Shown in pieces: positions 41,839 to 53,475 of a DNA stretch of 64,000 nt. The stretch spans positions 76,838,985 to 76,902,984 of the forward strand of contig CM060958.1 in NCBI GenBank assembly GCA_030765055.1, in the 5' to 3' direction. This stretch comes from Mantis religiosa (Eukaryota; Arthropoda; Insecta; Mantodea; Mantidae). Every line of letters starts with the position of its first letter. Positions within the stretch are counted from its first letter, which is position 1. The notes below the pieces were generated by a model, which worked only from the letters and a program-made list of their open reading frames with translations, was not told where the DNA came from and did not search any database. The position numbers were made by a program, and so were the translations under genes.

Positions 41839-43369
41839 AAGAAAATGTAATAATTAAAAAAACTAAAAACGAGAAATGAAAAAAAAAACACTTAGGAATC
41901 ACTTGTTCAATGGTCTTTCTTTCCTTAGAGATATTTAAAATGATTACTTAAGACACTTATACAGAGAGTTAAGTTAAAGAAAAAGAAAATAGCCTTAACT
42001 AGAAAAAAACAAAAGATACTTATGGGAACATACCTAAATATTTTAGAGCACTTGGCGCGAGGTAAAGGAATACAAAAAAAAAAAAAAAACATTAAAATAA
42101 ATTTAAAAATGCATTTATTTTTTAAAAGTATTAAATTTACGAAAACAGCAAAAAATCCGAACTACCATTTACATAGGACATCTTTTGTTTTTCGTTTGAT
42201 CTGAAAACCAAATACTCCTATTTTCACCGATAATACATTGTATACTCTGAATATTTTGTGGTAATCCTATGAAGTCCTCATCATCCAGAATGAACTTTTA
42301 TATATTTTTGTACAATAATAAATCATAAGGTACACCTGCTATACTAAAAGTGTACATCTCTTTATAATCTATATGGGATTCCTTTTAGGCGTTAGCAAAC
42401 TTTGAGATAGTCATTGTTATTTGTTTTAATTCTTCGTTGTATTTTTTTCACCTTCTTGACCATCTCTTTTGTCTAACGCAAAGTCATGGAATTTCAAAAC
42501 AATTATATAGTGGCCCACTTTCTAAAGCTCTTACAATTACTTCGCTCTCTTGTATTTCCCTGATATCTAAAATGAAATGTGTAAATAAGTAATTTCAAAG
42601 TTTAACTCTTAACATAAATACATGAAAACATAACATGCAAAAAATATTTTGTAGGTAATTATTTTATCTAGTGGTTGAGAAAGACATGTGAATGTAACAT
42701 ATATTTGTTTACTCTCTTATTAATATACCTACGATAGGTACGGGTATCTATTGTACAAAGTGATATGAATTATGTAGAACCAATATATTTCTTCATGTAA
42801 TTATGCGCCTGGAACTCACTTAATGAACAGTTTTTTAGCGTGACAGGAGAATATTCAGGAGATTCAGTATCCTGTGACGAGATGCGCAAATACTTATTCT
42901 ATATTCCCTATTTTTATCCTATTTGATGCAGCTGTTCAACAAATTGTTCGGGATACATTCAACTAACGATTGCTCCTTGTGAAGCAATAATGGATTCGGT
43001 TAGAGGTACTCAAATGGTATAGCAGACAGTGCATGGTATTCCCAATTCTCCCTAAAGAAACATAATGCTGACACTTGTAAACAACTTGGAAATAACTGGA
43101 TATCTGTTGAGTGGGAAGGTCTTACATTGTCCATCTAGGTTACTAGCTTTTTCTTTTTTCCTTTTTTGGTAGGGGCGTTCTCTGGGCAAAATCGTGCCGT
43201 ATTATCCATCACACGATTCACAGAAGAAACAGGCTTCAGTGTATGCTACTATGTAAGCTCATAGAATGCAAATTATTAGACCATCGAAAATCCCTATGAT
43301 TGAAGAAGCACCTCTGCACCTATCATAACCCAAAACTTGAGGAATTTGTCTCTATTTGTTAAACATCTG
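41839..43369. other. AT-rich DNA, no supported gene
   Basis: A-rich runs at 41879 and 42074; no motif. Confidence 0.5.
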
Positions 43370-43830
43370 GACCCTCCAACTAAAAGGTTCCCGTCTACAG
43401 ATAGACTTGCCCTCTAAAGGAATAGGGGTGGGTCTCCCTGCTACGTCCACTGTTACAATATAGTCTTTACAGAGCAGGAACTAGTACTTGAGGACGGAGC
43501 GGTTCCCCTCCTTGTGGGTTTGGATTTATATCACACGATGCGGTGACATATCTGAAGAAGGATTCGCCCCGTCGTGAGGTCTACACCCCACACGCGCACA
43601 AGTTTCGCGCTCCCTCGGTGTGGCGACGCGTGTAGAAGCCAAAACTTACCTTGATGTAGAAGCGATTAACCTTTCGTCTAAAAGCCGTGAAGATGAAGTT
43701 CTCGAAGATTTCTATAAATCCTCTCTCCGGCAGCTGCGGCGAGCGATGAGATGTGAAACTTCTCAGGCGTGGTATCGATACAAAAGCAATTTCACTTTTG
43801 GGCAACTATGTAATAAAATAATTAATACAG
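43370..43830. other. GC-richer unassigned block
   Basis: Composition is clearly higher than on either side. Both strands hold open frames (43620-43982 plus, 43581-43805 minus) that overlap and share no recognisable motif. GCGGTGACATATCTGAAGAA and CACACGCGCACAAGTTTCGC are examples of its character. It may be an old element or promoter-proximal host sequence; I cannot decide. Confidence 0.3.
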
Positions 43831-46096
43831 TTTCACTTTACTTGGAATTATATTTCTCGACATCATTTTCTTCTTTACATGCGACTTTTTCCACTGATGT
43901 ATATAGCCCTTTAATATATATTAATTTTCTCCTTTTATTTATAAATGATGCAACGGCTTTTTACTTAAATTATTTATCGTAGCATCACGTATTCAATGTA
44001 TATTTTAAATATTTACTAAACGTTCATAAGTGATGAACTCCAATAACTTCTCGTAGTTACAAGAAGTCTTTTACCGAAAACACGTCTACCCTCTTCGAGA
44101 GTTAAAGCCAGAAGAAAAAATTCAAGAATAAAATTATTGGTTCTTTTTTCTGTTTTTGTTGCTAAGCCACCGCAATACTTAATTCTGATTGGTCCTACGT
44201 CACAATTTGGGATTTCAATAAACCCAAGCATTTGTTGCATTATCTATATGGCCTGCTTGGTTATTAACTTAAGTTGAATTACAGATGGCCATGTCTACCT
44301 AATATGTCCATGTATGCAATTTCAGCTTCAAGGTGATGTTTGAATTTCGTCGTGCTAGAACTATAACAAGTATTTCCGCGAAGTTTATAATCTAATAGAA
44401 TTGGTGCAGTAAGTTCCAGTAATCTTTGTTAAAATGGTAAATATGTTGAACAAGAACATTGCAAGGTTGCTGATATGTCAGATAAGACATATTCCTTCAA
44501 TGAAGACGAGCTGGAAACCCGCAATATTTTGTGTCCCTGTAATGATGTACAAAACGATTTATTATGTGGAAGCTGTATTACTTGACAATGGAAAGTCTTT
44601 AAATGTTAAACTTATAAACGATGTTTGTAACGCTTTGTAATTCACTGTTCAGTAATAAAGAGCAAGTAAAATGTGCCAAAGGATAAAAAAATAAGGTAAA
44701 TATTAAGATATTCTTTATTCTTTTGGGTTATTTTCCCTAAATTAAATTTTAATATCCATTAAATTATCAAAATTAATAACATTTTATGATTGCTTCCTTC
44801 ATATATTTGTTTGATTGTTGCTCATCTTAATTGTAGAATTTTATACTGTATGTATTCGTTTCCTTTGTTTCCGATAACACGCCCATTATGATAAAATTTT
44901 TATTAGTTTTCATGTTATTTTTCGTTCAAAACATATTTTTGTTTATAATATATAATTATTATATTCCTTTTCATTTCAAGAACAGTAAAGGTGCAACATG
45001 AACGATATAGGGATTTTACGGATGCTGTAAAAAAAATATAATTGTTTGAGAAGAGAGGTGTTCTCAGTGTAGGTCTATGTTTATATTGACATGTTAGTTC
45101 TTTGCATTTATTGGTGACATTTTCCAAAAAAAAATTAAACTGCAGCTAGATACTGGCTACTCTGTCTAAATCCTTGATCGTTTCATTTTCATTAATTCTT
45201 TCTCCAAGTTCACGGTAATTTTTACAGTTGGGTGCATAAAATATGCGGATGTTTAACGAAATGTATGCATTTCTTCATTCTGAATAAACTCTCAATACAT
45301 TCCGAAAAAACTCTCATACCGCTTGTTATGTCGTAAATATTAAGAGATAAAACAAATGCAATGTGAAATTGAACTACACAGTTATTGTTAACATATATCT
45401 GGTGTTAAACATTTTCAATATATTAGTTGATATTTCATTTTACAGTATTTGACAGTTTCTGGAATTGTTCCTTACCAATCATGTTAATCATGATTACATC
45501 TAAATAACTTATACTTTCAATATTTCCACGAAAATAAGAAGTTTTATATCGTGTACCATCAAGGGAACGCAGTCATTTGAGATGAAAATAAATGAAAAGT
45601 TGTAGAGAAAGCCATGTAAGTGCAATACACCACAACATATTTAGTTTCATGTCTTAATTTTACTGAGAAGCTATGATTTTAAATGTTTATGATATTTACG
45701 TTAAGGAAATTATGTTAACACCAAAATTCATTATTGATTTAGTCATCAGCAACAGTTGATTAAATCCCTCGGATACTTGGTATCAACTGGAGTAAAGGAG
45801 TTAAAATAAAATGGAATTTTTATTTAGAATGCTCTTTAGGGAAGCGCGAAGTGTGGAGCTTAGTCAAGTACACCCTGGACAAAGTAATCCTCTGTTTATC
45901 AGTTATTACTAAGTGAATTCCTTTGAAAAACATCAGGCTCTTATAGGTGGCAATGGGAAGTATCTATGGCAAATTTCATTATCCATGCTTTCATACTTTC
46001 TGTATAAATATTTAATATGTAAAAATACAAAATATTTTTAGAAAGCTAAGGTATATTGCCCTAATGTTAGAATAACTATACATAGCACAGCACTCA
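43831..46096. other. AT-rich DNA, no supported gene
   Basis: Long featureless stretch; short open frames only. Confidence 0.5.
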
Positions 46097-46241
46097 TTGC
46101 GTCCTCCAAAGTTAAGTCATATCGCACAATGAATGGAATGGGTGAAATGATGCTCAAATGAGCCCAGGGTCCATAGAGCTTAGAGTTACCCGACATTCGT
46201 CTTTCAGGATAAGGGAAAACCCTGGAGAAACCTCCAGGTAA

Positions 46242-46767
46242 ATATGAGCTGAATCTTTCCTGGCGGCGTATATGTTCTAGACGTTCTCGGGCTTCGAGCC
46301 AGGTAAGCAGATGTTGGCTGGCGGAACATTGCTTCCAGCAACACCATAGAGCTAGCTTCGGTCTCACCACTATTTTGGCAAAATGCAGTGGCTACTGGGA
46401 GCGCAGAGTTAAGGAGGCGTTGGCTATCTCGGCAGAGAGAGTCACTCTTAACCGAGATGCTGGGCTACAATTTAGTGCAGCATGGAATCCTGCATTAAAA
46501 CTCGAAGAGAGAGAGAGAGGGAGAGAGAGAGAGAGAGACTCAGGAAACACAGATTTGGCTTACTGAGCAGCGACCAGAGCAGCAGTGTTTTCTGGGTGGT
46601 CCGTCACATTACACCATCGCGAGCCCGCTCGCTGATTGGTCCCCGTCATTTTCGCCCCACCCCTAAGTCATTCAACATACTGATGATGGGAGAGATGCAC
46701 GCTCCCGAAACGTCGATGTCACAACATCTGCTTATCTGGCTCGAAGCCCGAGAACGTCTAGAACATT
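46242..46767 (+). mobile_element. Penelope-like 3' fragment with inverted termini, 10-bp TSD
   Basis: CTCCAGGTAA is present at 46232-46241 and 46768-46777, bracketing the insert. Inside, the plus strand encodes the end of a GIY-YIG domain (WLAEHCFQQHHRASFGLTTI, then LAKCSGYWERRVKEA), clearly related to the copy at 21.8 kb. A 3' UTR with CTGATGATGGGAGAGATGCA and CTCCCGAAACGTCGATGTC follows. The start (46269-46310, TTCTAGACGTTCTCGGGCTT onward) is the reverse complement of the end (46722-46763). Such an inverted 5' addition is a known habit of Penelope-like elements. A (GA)n run at 46504-46539 lies in the middle. Confidence 0.9.
46504..46539. repeat. (GA)n microsatellite inside the Penelope fragment
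   Basis: About 36 bp, one interruption (GGG). Confidence 0.9.
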
Positions 46768-46866
46768 CTCCAGGTAACTCACCCTGACTGAGATTCGAAC
46801 TCAGGAACCATTGAACGTGAAGCAGGCACGCTACCATCTACGCTACCGAAGTAGACACAGTACTCA

Positions 46867-48516
46867 AACCTTTTACACTTCAGCCTCATTTGTCTGTTAT
46901 GATATTGATCAGGAATTATATAGCTGAAACCAATGCTATTGCTAGAATAATTTTTTCAATATGAAGGCAAATGAAAATGTAAAATTTACAATTTTTTCCA
47001 AAAAAAGATTTGGTTGTCATACTCAAATGGTGAGCTCTATCATCATAATCCTAGGTCAATATATGTCATTCTATAGCAAAAAGAAGTGCACAAAATTTCA
47101 AACCTCTAGCACTAATAACTGCTAAGCAAAATGGTCATAAATATGAAAAAAATTGTTATGCAGAACAAGTTCCTGAAACGTGCCATTTCACCATTTAAAT
47201 GAATTAATGCACCCATATATTTGTGGCGTATTTAAATAAAAAGTATTGTAAATAAAACCTAAAACTATATATATATTTGTTCAGGAAATATCATAGAATT
47301 CAACTCCTACTTCTGTTAACTGGCATGGTTCCCCTGCGATGGATTCTATTCCAGGCTTGAAAAATCGCATAACTTTCCTCAGAGGCGTCTTTATCAGGTT
47401 TGGAAGCCTTTCTCATACCGAAAATCTATGACACAGGCTTTACCTCCCTTCCGAAGGAAATCATTAAGAATTTCTGCGCCCAAAAACTTCCATTTCTCTC
47501 CCCCTAGCTTGAACTAAAGGCTAGCACGGTACATGAGGACGACAGTGAAGAAGCTGACAAGTTACATACGCGATTATCTAGAATATGTTATATATTTGGA
47601 AATTACATACAGCTGTCAATATTGTCCTGGAATCGCTTTGAGCTTCTCCCTGTGCACCTTTAGTGAACAAGCAACACTTGTGAGCACCGGTGCAGCTGAG
47701 TAAACAGAAGGGGTGAAACACGTGTACCATTTATGGGAGCAATTGCACGAAACAGCTTCTGAGGTTTATCGTAACCTTCAATTGTTCATATAGCAAAATT
47801 CAATAAATATATGTGGGAATATCTACGAGAAAATATAGAAACGTTCAGTTCCTTCTCAAATATAGTATGTAAGAGGAAGTTGTATGTGATGCCGAGATTT
47901 TAAGACCATTAAATGCAAATAATATACCCAGGAACATCAGACAGTTATCGTCACGTTGAGTTACAAACCAAATAGCGCTGTCATGTACTTTAACTGTCAC
48001 AGATTCAGCACACAGTTCATCTTCTTTACTACTTACAAAAGGCAGAGGAAAAGTTATTTTATTTCATCCAACAATCTCATACCAGGATATTAATCGTTCC
48101 CTGAATAAAATAAGAGATTTTGGATAAGGCTGTGCGTTAGGGAGGCCTATACGCGCGCGATTTTTGTTTGTATCTGTAAACTCCATAACAAAAACAAAAA
48201 GCAAAGTTAACGTATTCAAAATAATGTCCCAACCACAAATTACTCCTTACATGGAGATGTTTTCGAATATTTTGATTTTCCCAAAAATTCCTCTTGATTT
48301 TGATTAAAATGCAATAGTAATTAGATATTTTATGGCAATTTAAAAGTATATTATATTGCTTTTGTGGAAATACCTCTGAAGATCTTTATTTTGAATGACT
48401 TTACATACTTGGTAAACGGTAAGAGGTAAACACCTTAATACGCAAACAATTATATGCTCGTCAAGACATTTAGTTTAGCAAAATTACAGTTTTTTGAAGT
48501 TAATTACTTCAGGGTT
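46867..48516. other. No supported gene
   Basis: AT-rich with moderate patches at 47320-47560. No motif recognised on either strand. Confidence 0.5.
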
Positions 48517-48740
48517 AGCTCACCTCCGTAGCATAGATGGTAGCGTCACGGCCTCACGTTCAAGAGCTACCGAGTTCAATCTCGATCAGTGCGAGTTATC
48601 TGTGTAAGTTATTCCGGGGTTTTCTTTCATCCTGAAAGGTGAACGTGGGTAACTCAAGTGCTGTGGACTCTGGAATCACTTCAGTATCATTTCAACCATT
48701 TCATTCATCGTCGTATGTGAATAACGGAAAATAAGCTTCC
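48517..48740 (+). mobile_element. SINE family A, plus, diverged
   Basis: Head with CCTCCGTAGCATAGATGGTA (box A) and CGAGTTCAATCTCGATCAG (box B), then TTCCGGGGTTTTCTTTCATC, GTGGGTAACTCAAGTGCTG and TTTCATTCATCGTCGTATG. More diverged than other copies. Its neighbour at 48750 is in the opposite orientation. Confidence 0.75.
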
Positions 48741-48749
48741 AAGATATTT

Positions 48750-48985
48750 TTTTTAATTTACGTCGTCCAACGTTAAGTCATATCGAAAGATGAACAGAAT
48801 GGGTGAAATGATGCTCAGATGAGCCAAGGGTCCATAGAGCTTAGAGTTAGCCGGCATTCGCCTTTCAGGTTGAGGGAAAACCCCGGAAAACACATATCGA
48901 AGTAACTCACCTTAAGCGAGATTCAAACTCGGGAGCTCTTGTACGTGAGGTAGACATGCTAGCACCACGCTGTCTTGTTAACCGT
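48750..48985 (-). mobile_element. SINE family A, minus, facing the previous copy
   Basis: Tail complement TTTTTTTAATTTACGTCGTC, GTTAAGTCATATCGAAAGAT, CTTAGAGTTAGCCGGCATTC, GATTCAAACTCGGGAGCTCT and GTGAGGTAGACATGCTAGCA. With the copy at 48517 it makes an inverted pair separated by about 10 bp. Confidence 0.8.
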
Positions 48986-49239
48986 ATTACTTTACCTTTC
49001 TTGAATGGGAAGATAATATTCTCTCTTTCTCCCTCTCCAGGTCAAGGAAAGAATGAAATTTCAAAGCTATCACATAGAGACCAGTTCCTAAAAGCTACGA
49101 TTATCGCTTAAGCTTAATGCGTTCCTTTATTCCCATTGTACTTAAGGTAAATGCGGGTGAATCAGTTCAATATTTTGAAAGTGTTTCACAAAATCCCAAT
49201 TTGTCATGGGATGGTTTACTTAGAGATCTTGGAAACCTG

Positions 49240-49590
49240 GCTGATGCCTCAGCTGAATGAAGACAGTAATGATTACGTTTTTTTTTTTTCAGCAAGATGG
49301 ATGTCCCTATCACTATCCTAAAGACGTGCCAGCATACCTGAAACAACATTTACTGCACAGATGGATAGAACAAGAAGAAAACGCGTTCATAAAATGGCCA
49401 CCACGATCACCGGATTTAATTCCTGTGACTTGTTCCTGTCCATGTGCCTCCACTCCCTGCAAGGAACTTCGCTACCGGATTACACCTGCCGTGGCGATGT
49501 TCAGCCGTGACATGTTTGGAGCGTGTATGAGGAGAGATGGATTACCGCATTGATATCTGCCGTATCAATAAGGGTGGACACATTGAACAC
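49240..49590 (+). pseudogene. Tc1/mariner-related DDE transposase C-terminal fragment
   Basis: The plus strand reads FFFQQDGCPYHYPKDVPAYL, with the second catalytic Asp in QQDG.P.HY, then RWI, IKWPPRSPDLIPVTCSC where the family has PPRSPDLTPLDFF; the third Asp is lost or shifted. After a frame wobble come CKELRYRITPAVAMFSRDMF and a C-terminal block. This is the insect DDE type with WPPRSPDL. It resembles but is not identical to the fragment at 29.6 kb. Upstream HTH parts are absent. Confidence 0.75.
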
Positions 49591-49599
49591 TTGTAAGTT

Positions 49600-50843
49600 A
49601 CGTAACAAAATCTTTCGTTTTCCGTTGAGTAGTTTGGTAGTTATGAATTTTTAAGGGAAGTCGGAAAAGCCTATATCACCAATGTTAAAATGAGAGATTT
49701 CTGGTGCGCTTAGCTCAAGAATCCCTTGAATGCATCAATTTGAAACTTATACTTGTTATTTTACAACACTTTTGCAATTCATTAAAGATAATAGCTCTTA
49801 TTTTGGTGTTTTAATAAAGGATATGTCATTTTTAAATAAATGTCTTGAATATACTTCTAAAAGTATTTAAGATTGGTTTTTAAATTCTAATTTTCATTTA
49901 ACTTTCTACAAATACCTTTAAAACAGTTTAAGTACAACTTTAATTCCATAAAAATGTAGACTTGTAGCTGAAGTAGTTTTATAGATTAGCGCACCCAAAG
50001 TTTTAAAAAAATAAAACAGAGAAAAACAGCATTAAAGTTTTGCTATGTTGGAACTACAGCTCTGAATTTCCACAGATCCATTTCTGCATTTTTGCATGAT
50101 AAGCCTCCTTCCTCTTTCGTTTTTCACTCCTTCTCTTCTTCCTAGATTCTATGGCCACTTTCTCTATGATATTATTAATTATTTTGTTAAATTTGGCGGG
50201 GGGGGGGCTGATAAATTAAGAACAACAGCCAATGTCTTAACTGCCTCAGTTCCATTCCCAATTCTTCTCAAGCCATAAGCAAACCTTACATTTACCTCTG
50301 CATCACTTTCAATCGTTATGGATGCTTCAAACGTATATTCTTTATTACACTTTTAGAGATTTTAGCTAATAATCCATTTCGTTTCTGGTGTCCTCTGATA
50401 CAACAATTTTCATTTTTAAAACATTTACACTGTACAAAGTTTTTACATCCACTAATTGAAAACTTGTTGATCTAATATTATTATTTACTTTAGTTAGTCA
50501 TCACAGATGAAGGAACCAATTTTTTTCTGGAAGAACCAATTTTCACTTCAACTTCATTGTCAATGTTTGAGGTTGGGTTTGACGAAGTCAATATATTGCC
50601 ATATGTTACTACACTTTCTCCATTTTAACAGTTACTTTGATTTATATTAAGGGTTTGAAAAATTTACAAATTTATAAAATAAAAACAAACAAAATTGTTT
50701 AAAAATATATGTGATCTTGTGCTTGGCCGTTGTAATAAATGTATTACGTAATGTAGTAACGTAGTAGTATATCGGCCAATCATATAAAAGTAATATATGG
50801 GTAGCAATAGTAACGAAGGATTAAATACTCTTGGTGTAGAAAC
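49600..50843. other. AT-rich DNA, no supported gene
   Basis: Contains a (G)9 run at about 50200; otherwise nothing. Confidence 0.5.
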
Positions 50844-50856
50844 AGAAAAGAAAGTC

Positions 50857-52370
50857 TTGCGCAAGTTGAATATCTCTCAGTACCGTGCTCTTCGATTTTG
50901 TCTGGGTGCTTGCTTTCTACACCGACGAATGCACTTTTGGTTGAGGCCTCAGAACCACCATTGGAGATCCGTCAACACCTCTTAAACCAGCGCTTTCTAT
51001 TGCGAGTTTTCTCCGTGGACGCCCACCCAGTATTGCGGACGTTGCAGTATCTCGCTGCAACGCGGATTTTCCTGCTGTACGACGATTGCCCTTACTCTTA
51101 CTGGGTTTTCGGGATCTATATCACGCTTTTCCCTTAATTTTGAAAAGCCCCTCTCTTCCGGGGTTTCAATATCCATATGACTTACACTTCCTGAATATTT
51201 CGGTGCATTATCTTCCTGATTACATCATCCGGAGCCCTGACGTGAACGTCGCCCTCTCTCATTTCCTGCAGGTCACATGGCCAGATTTCACCACGATCTG
51301 CACCGACGGTTCTAAATCTGCTGATGGAGTAGCTTATGCATACGTCTGTCCTTCTACTAGTGCCCTGGTTTGATACCGCCGACCTATGGAGGCTTCCAAC
51401 TACACTGCGGAGGTTCTGGCCATTCGTGACGCTTTGCAATATGGGATTTCTCGGGGCTTCCCCAAACTGCTGGGCCCGCCTCGATAGCGTGGTGGTAGAG
51501 TGTCTGCCTCACGTTCAAGAGGTCCCAAGTTCGAATCTCGGTCAGGGTGAGTCACCTGGATAAGGTTTTTCCGGGGTTTTCCCTTATCCTGAAAGACGAA
51601 TGTCAGGTAACTCTAAGCTCTATGGACCCTGGGCTCATTTGAGCATCATTTCACCCATTTCATTCATCGTCCGATATGACCTAACGTTGGAGGACGTAAA
51701 TTACAAAACAACCAAACTGCTGGTCTTAACCAATGCGCAGAATGCGCTGCAGAGATTCTCATCTCCTTTCTGGACGAGAGATATGCACTGTTATCTTTAC
51801 AACTCTACCACAGCCGGACAGCAAACTCACTTCCTTTGGATCAGAGGTCATGTCGGAATTCGATACAATGAAGTCGCCGATCGCCTGGCAAAAGAGGGAC
51901 TCACCCAAGGCGCCTTTCAAGGCATCCAACTGCCCTATACGGGTTTCTTCCCGGTCCTTCGGCGTGACGTTTATTGCCGCTGGAATGATGCTTGGATTCG
52001 TTCTCAGTCCATCAAAGGCAAACACTACGCCGCCGTTCAGACGCATCTATCCACGACCAGGGTTCTCCAGCTTCAGGATCGCATGTCGACATCTCACCTC
52101 CATCATTAGAATGCGACTTGGACATGGATGTTACCCTGCGCATCTACACCGACTACGTCTCATCGATTCCCCTGTATGTCCTGATGACCCAGGCGAAACC
52201 GCTGACCTCAATCATCTCCTGTTCAGTTGCTCTCGCTACCGAGCCCACCGTTCTTCCTTCCTCCGCCGCCTACTTCCCGCTAGCGTCAACACCATATTAC
52301 AGTTATGCCATAAACCTGTATACCAAGCTCTTCTGCAATTTCTTCAAGAAAGTGATCTACAGACCTAGTC
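50857..52370 (+). pseudogene. ORF2 remnant: RT tail, RNase H, C-terminal domain
   Basis: Visible in pieces: ISQYRALRFCLGA, TPTNALLVEASEPPLEIRQH, LLNQRFLLRVFSVD (about 50874-51035, with a frame change); RNase H FTTICTDGSKSADGVAYAY (first Asp, 51290-51345), YTAEVLAIRDAL (Glu), then after the SINE VLTNAQNALQRF where the third Asp is Asn, and FLWIRGHVGIRYNEVADRLA (last Asp). Downstream, MRLGHGCYPAHLHRLRLIDS and CPDDPGETADLNHLLFSCSR give the C.....H....C knuckle. Several frame changes show decay. The Asp-to-Asn at the third RNase H position is seen directly; its effect is inferred. Confidence 0.85.
51474..51711 (+). mobile_element. SINE family A, plus, full length, perfect 12-bp TSD
   Basis: GCCCGCCTCGATAGCGTGGT (box A region), CAAGTTCGAATCTCGGTCAG (box B), TTTTTCCGGGGTTTTCCCTT, GGTAACTCTAAGCTCTATGG, TTTCATTCATCGTCCGATAT and a GGACGTAAATTACAAAACAA tail. 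CCAAACTGCTGG lies at 51462-51473 and 51712-51723. Excision in silico restores GFPKLL|VLTNAQ of the host RNase H. This is the reference copy for family A. Confidence 0.96.
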
Positions 52371-52447
52371 TCCTCCCATCCTCTTAATTTACCTATCATT
52401 ATTTTTCTTATTTATCCCTTCGATGGCCATATGTGATTTTACCGAAG

Positions 52448-52488
<41 letters not shown>

Positions 52489-52497
52489 GAAAAGAAA

Positions 52498-53226
52498 ATC
52501 GTCTTTCTTTCTGGAACGCCGATGAGATTAGACGCTTTTTAATTTGCTCGAAAATATTTAAGTGATAGTTCAATTTGAAGTATTAGATTGATTCCGATCA
52601 CAGCATAAAGTTTTGTGATAAGAATTGTAATAGATTTTGTGTTAAAAGAAATAAACAAGAGATTGATTTCTTATAGAAATTCAAATTAAATATCTTAATG
52701 ATTTCATCACTCGTTACCACCCTTGTAACTTAGAGTTTTCATTGCTCGTAAGTAAGAATATAACAGAAGAATATTAAAAGCTAGCCGAGGCATAATTAAG
52801 GATTTTCCTGACAACTTCGGGGAAAATCTTTTTCATCAAATCATAATATTTTGGACGAAGGTAAGATCGACGAAGTAAGTCCAACGACGGGAAACGAGAT
52901 ACCAGAACGAATCTTGCTCTATATGTTGCCTCAACTTTGGGACATCGAAACCCACAAAAACGGAGGAATCCTGCTACACATTTTAGGGTAACTCTTTTAT
53001 TAAGTAATCAGGATTACTTATACTGTTTATACTGGTTCCCATGCCGATTTCTTACACCAAATGTATTGCTTCTTCCCATCTTGAAAACAGCACTAGTAAT
53101 TCAAAGCATACTAAACAAAGGATGGAAGAATAAATATCAGATGCTGTGATTAATATTAATAGAAAAGACAAGGACTTCGTTTCCTAATAAGGGTGTGCTC
53201 TGTAATATAGCTTCAATAAGGTTACA
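52498..53226. other. AT-rich DNA, no supported gene
   Basis: Nothing recognised. Confidence 0.5.
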
Positions 53227-53469
53227 CGGCCCGCCTCGGTAGCGTAGATGGTAGCATGTCTGCCTCACGTTCAAGAGGTCTCGAGTTCGAATCTCGGTCA
53301 GGGTGATTTCCCTGGATAAGGCATATTCCGGTGTTTTCCCTTATCCTAAAAGACGAATGTCGGGTAACTCTAAGCTCCATGGACCTCGGACGCTTTGAGC
53401 ATCATTTCTTCCATTTCATTCATCGTCCGATATGACTAAATGTTGGAGGACGTAAATTGCAAAAAAAAA
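53227..53469 (+). mobile_element. SINE family A, plus, full length
   Basis: Head CCCGCCTCGGTAGCGTAGAT and box B CGAGTTCGAATCTCGGTCAG are close to the 51.5-kb copy. The tail ends GGACGTAAATTGC plus nine or so A. GTTACA flanks both sides (53221-53226 and 53470-53475), a short probable target duplication. Confidence 0.9.
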
Positions 53470-53475
53470 GTTACA

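Larger units (their letters stand above)
46097..46855 (-). mobile_element. SINE family A, minus, split by a Penelope-like insertion
   Basis: 46097-46241 (TGCGTCCTCCAAAGTTAAGT to CTCCAGGTAA) and 46778-46855 (CTCACCCTGACTGAGATTCG to the head complement) are the two halves of one family A copy. The outer flanks CACAGCACTCA (46086-46096) and CACAGTACTCA (46856-46866) agree at 10 of 11 bases, the SINE's own target duplication. Confidence 0.9.
50854..52488 (+). mobile_element. Non-LTR retrotransposon family Y, 5'-truncated, poly-A tailed
   Basis: The element starts within the RT C-terminal region (VLRKLNISQYRALRFCLGA) and runs through an RNase H domain to a long A-run (52450-52487). GAAAAGAAA occurs just before the start (50845-50853) and just after the tail (52489-52497), a plausible 9-bp TSD. 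A family A SINE interrupts it at 51474-51711. The order RT-tail, RNase H, C-terminal knuckle fits I/jockey-related elements with an RNase H domain, distinct in sequence and tail from family X. Confidence 0.85.

Noticed and set aside
51759..52046. Minus-strand open frame within the non-LTR element
   Set aside because: Antisense shadow of the RNase H and C-terminal region.
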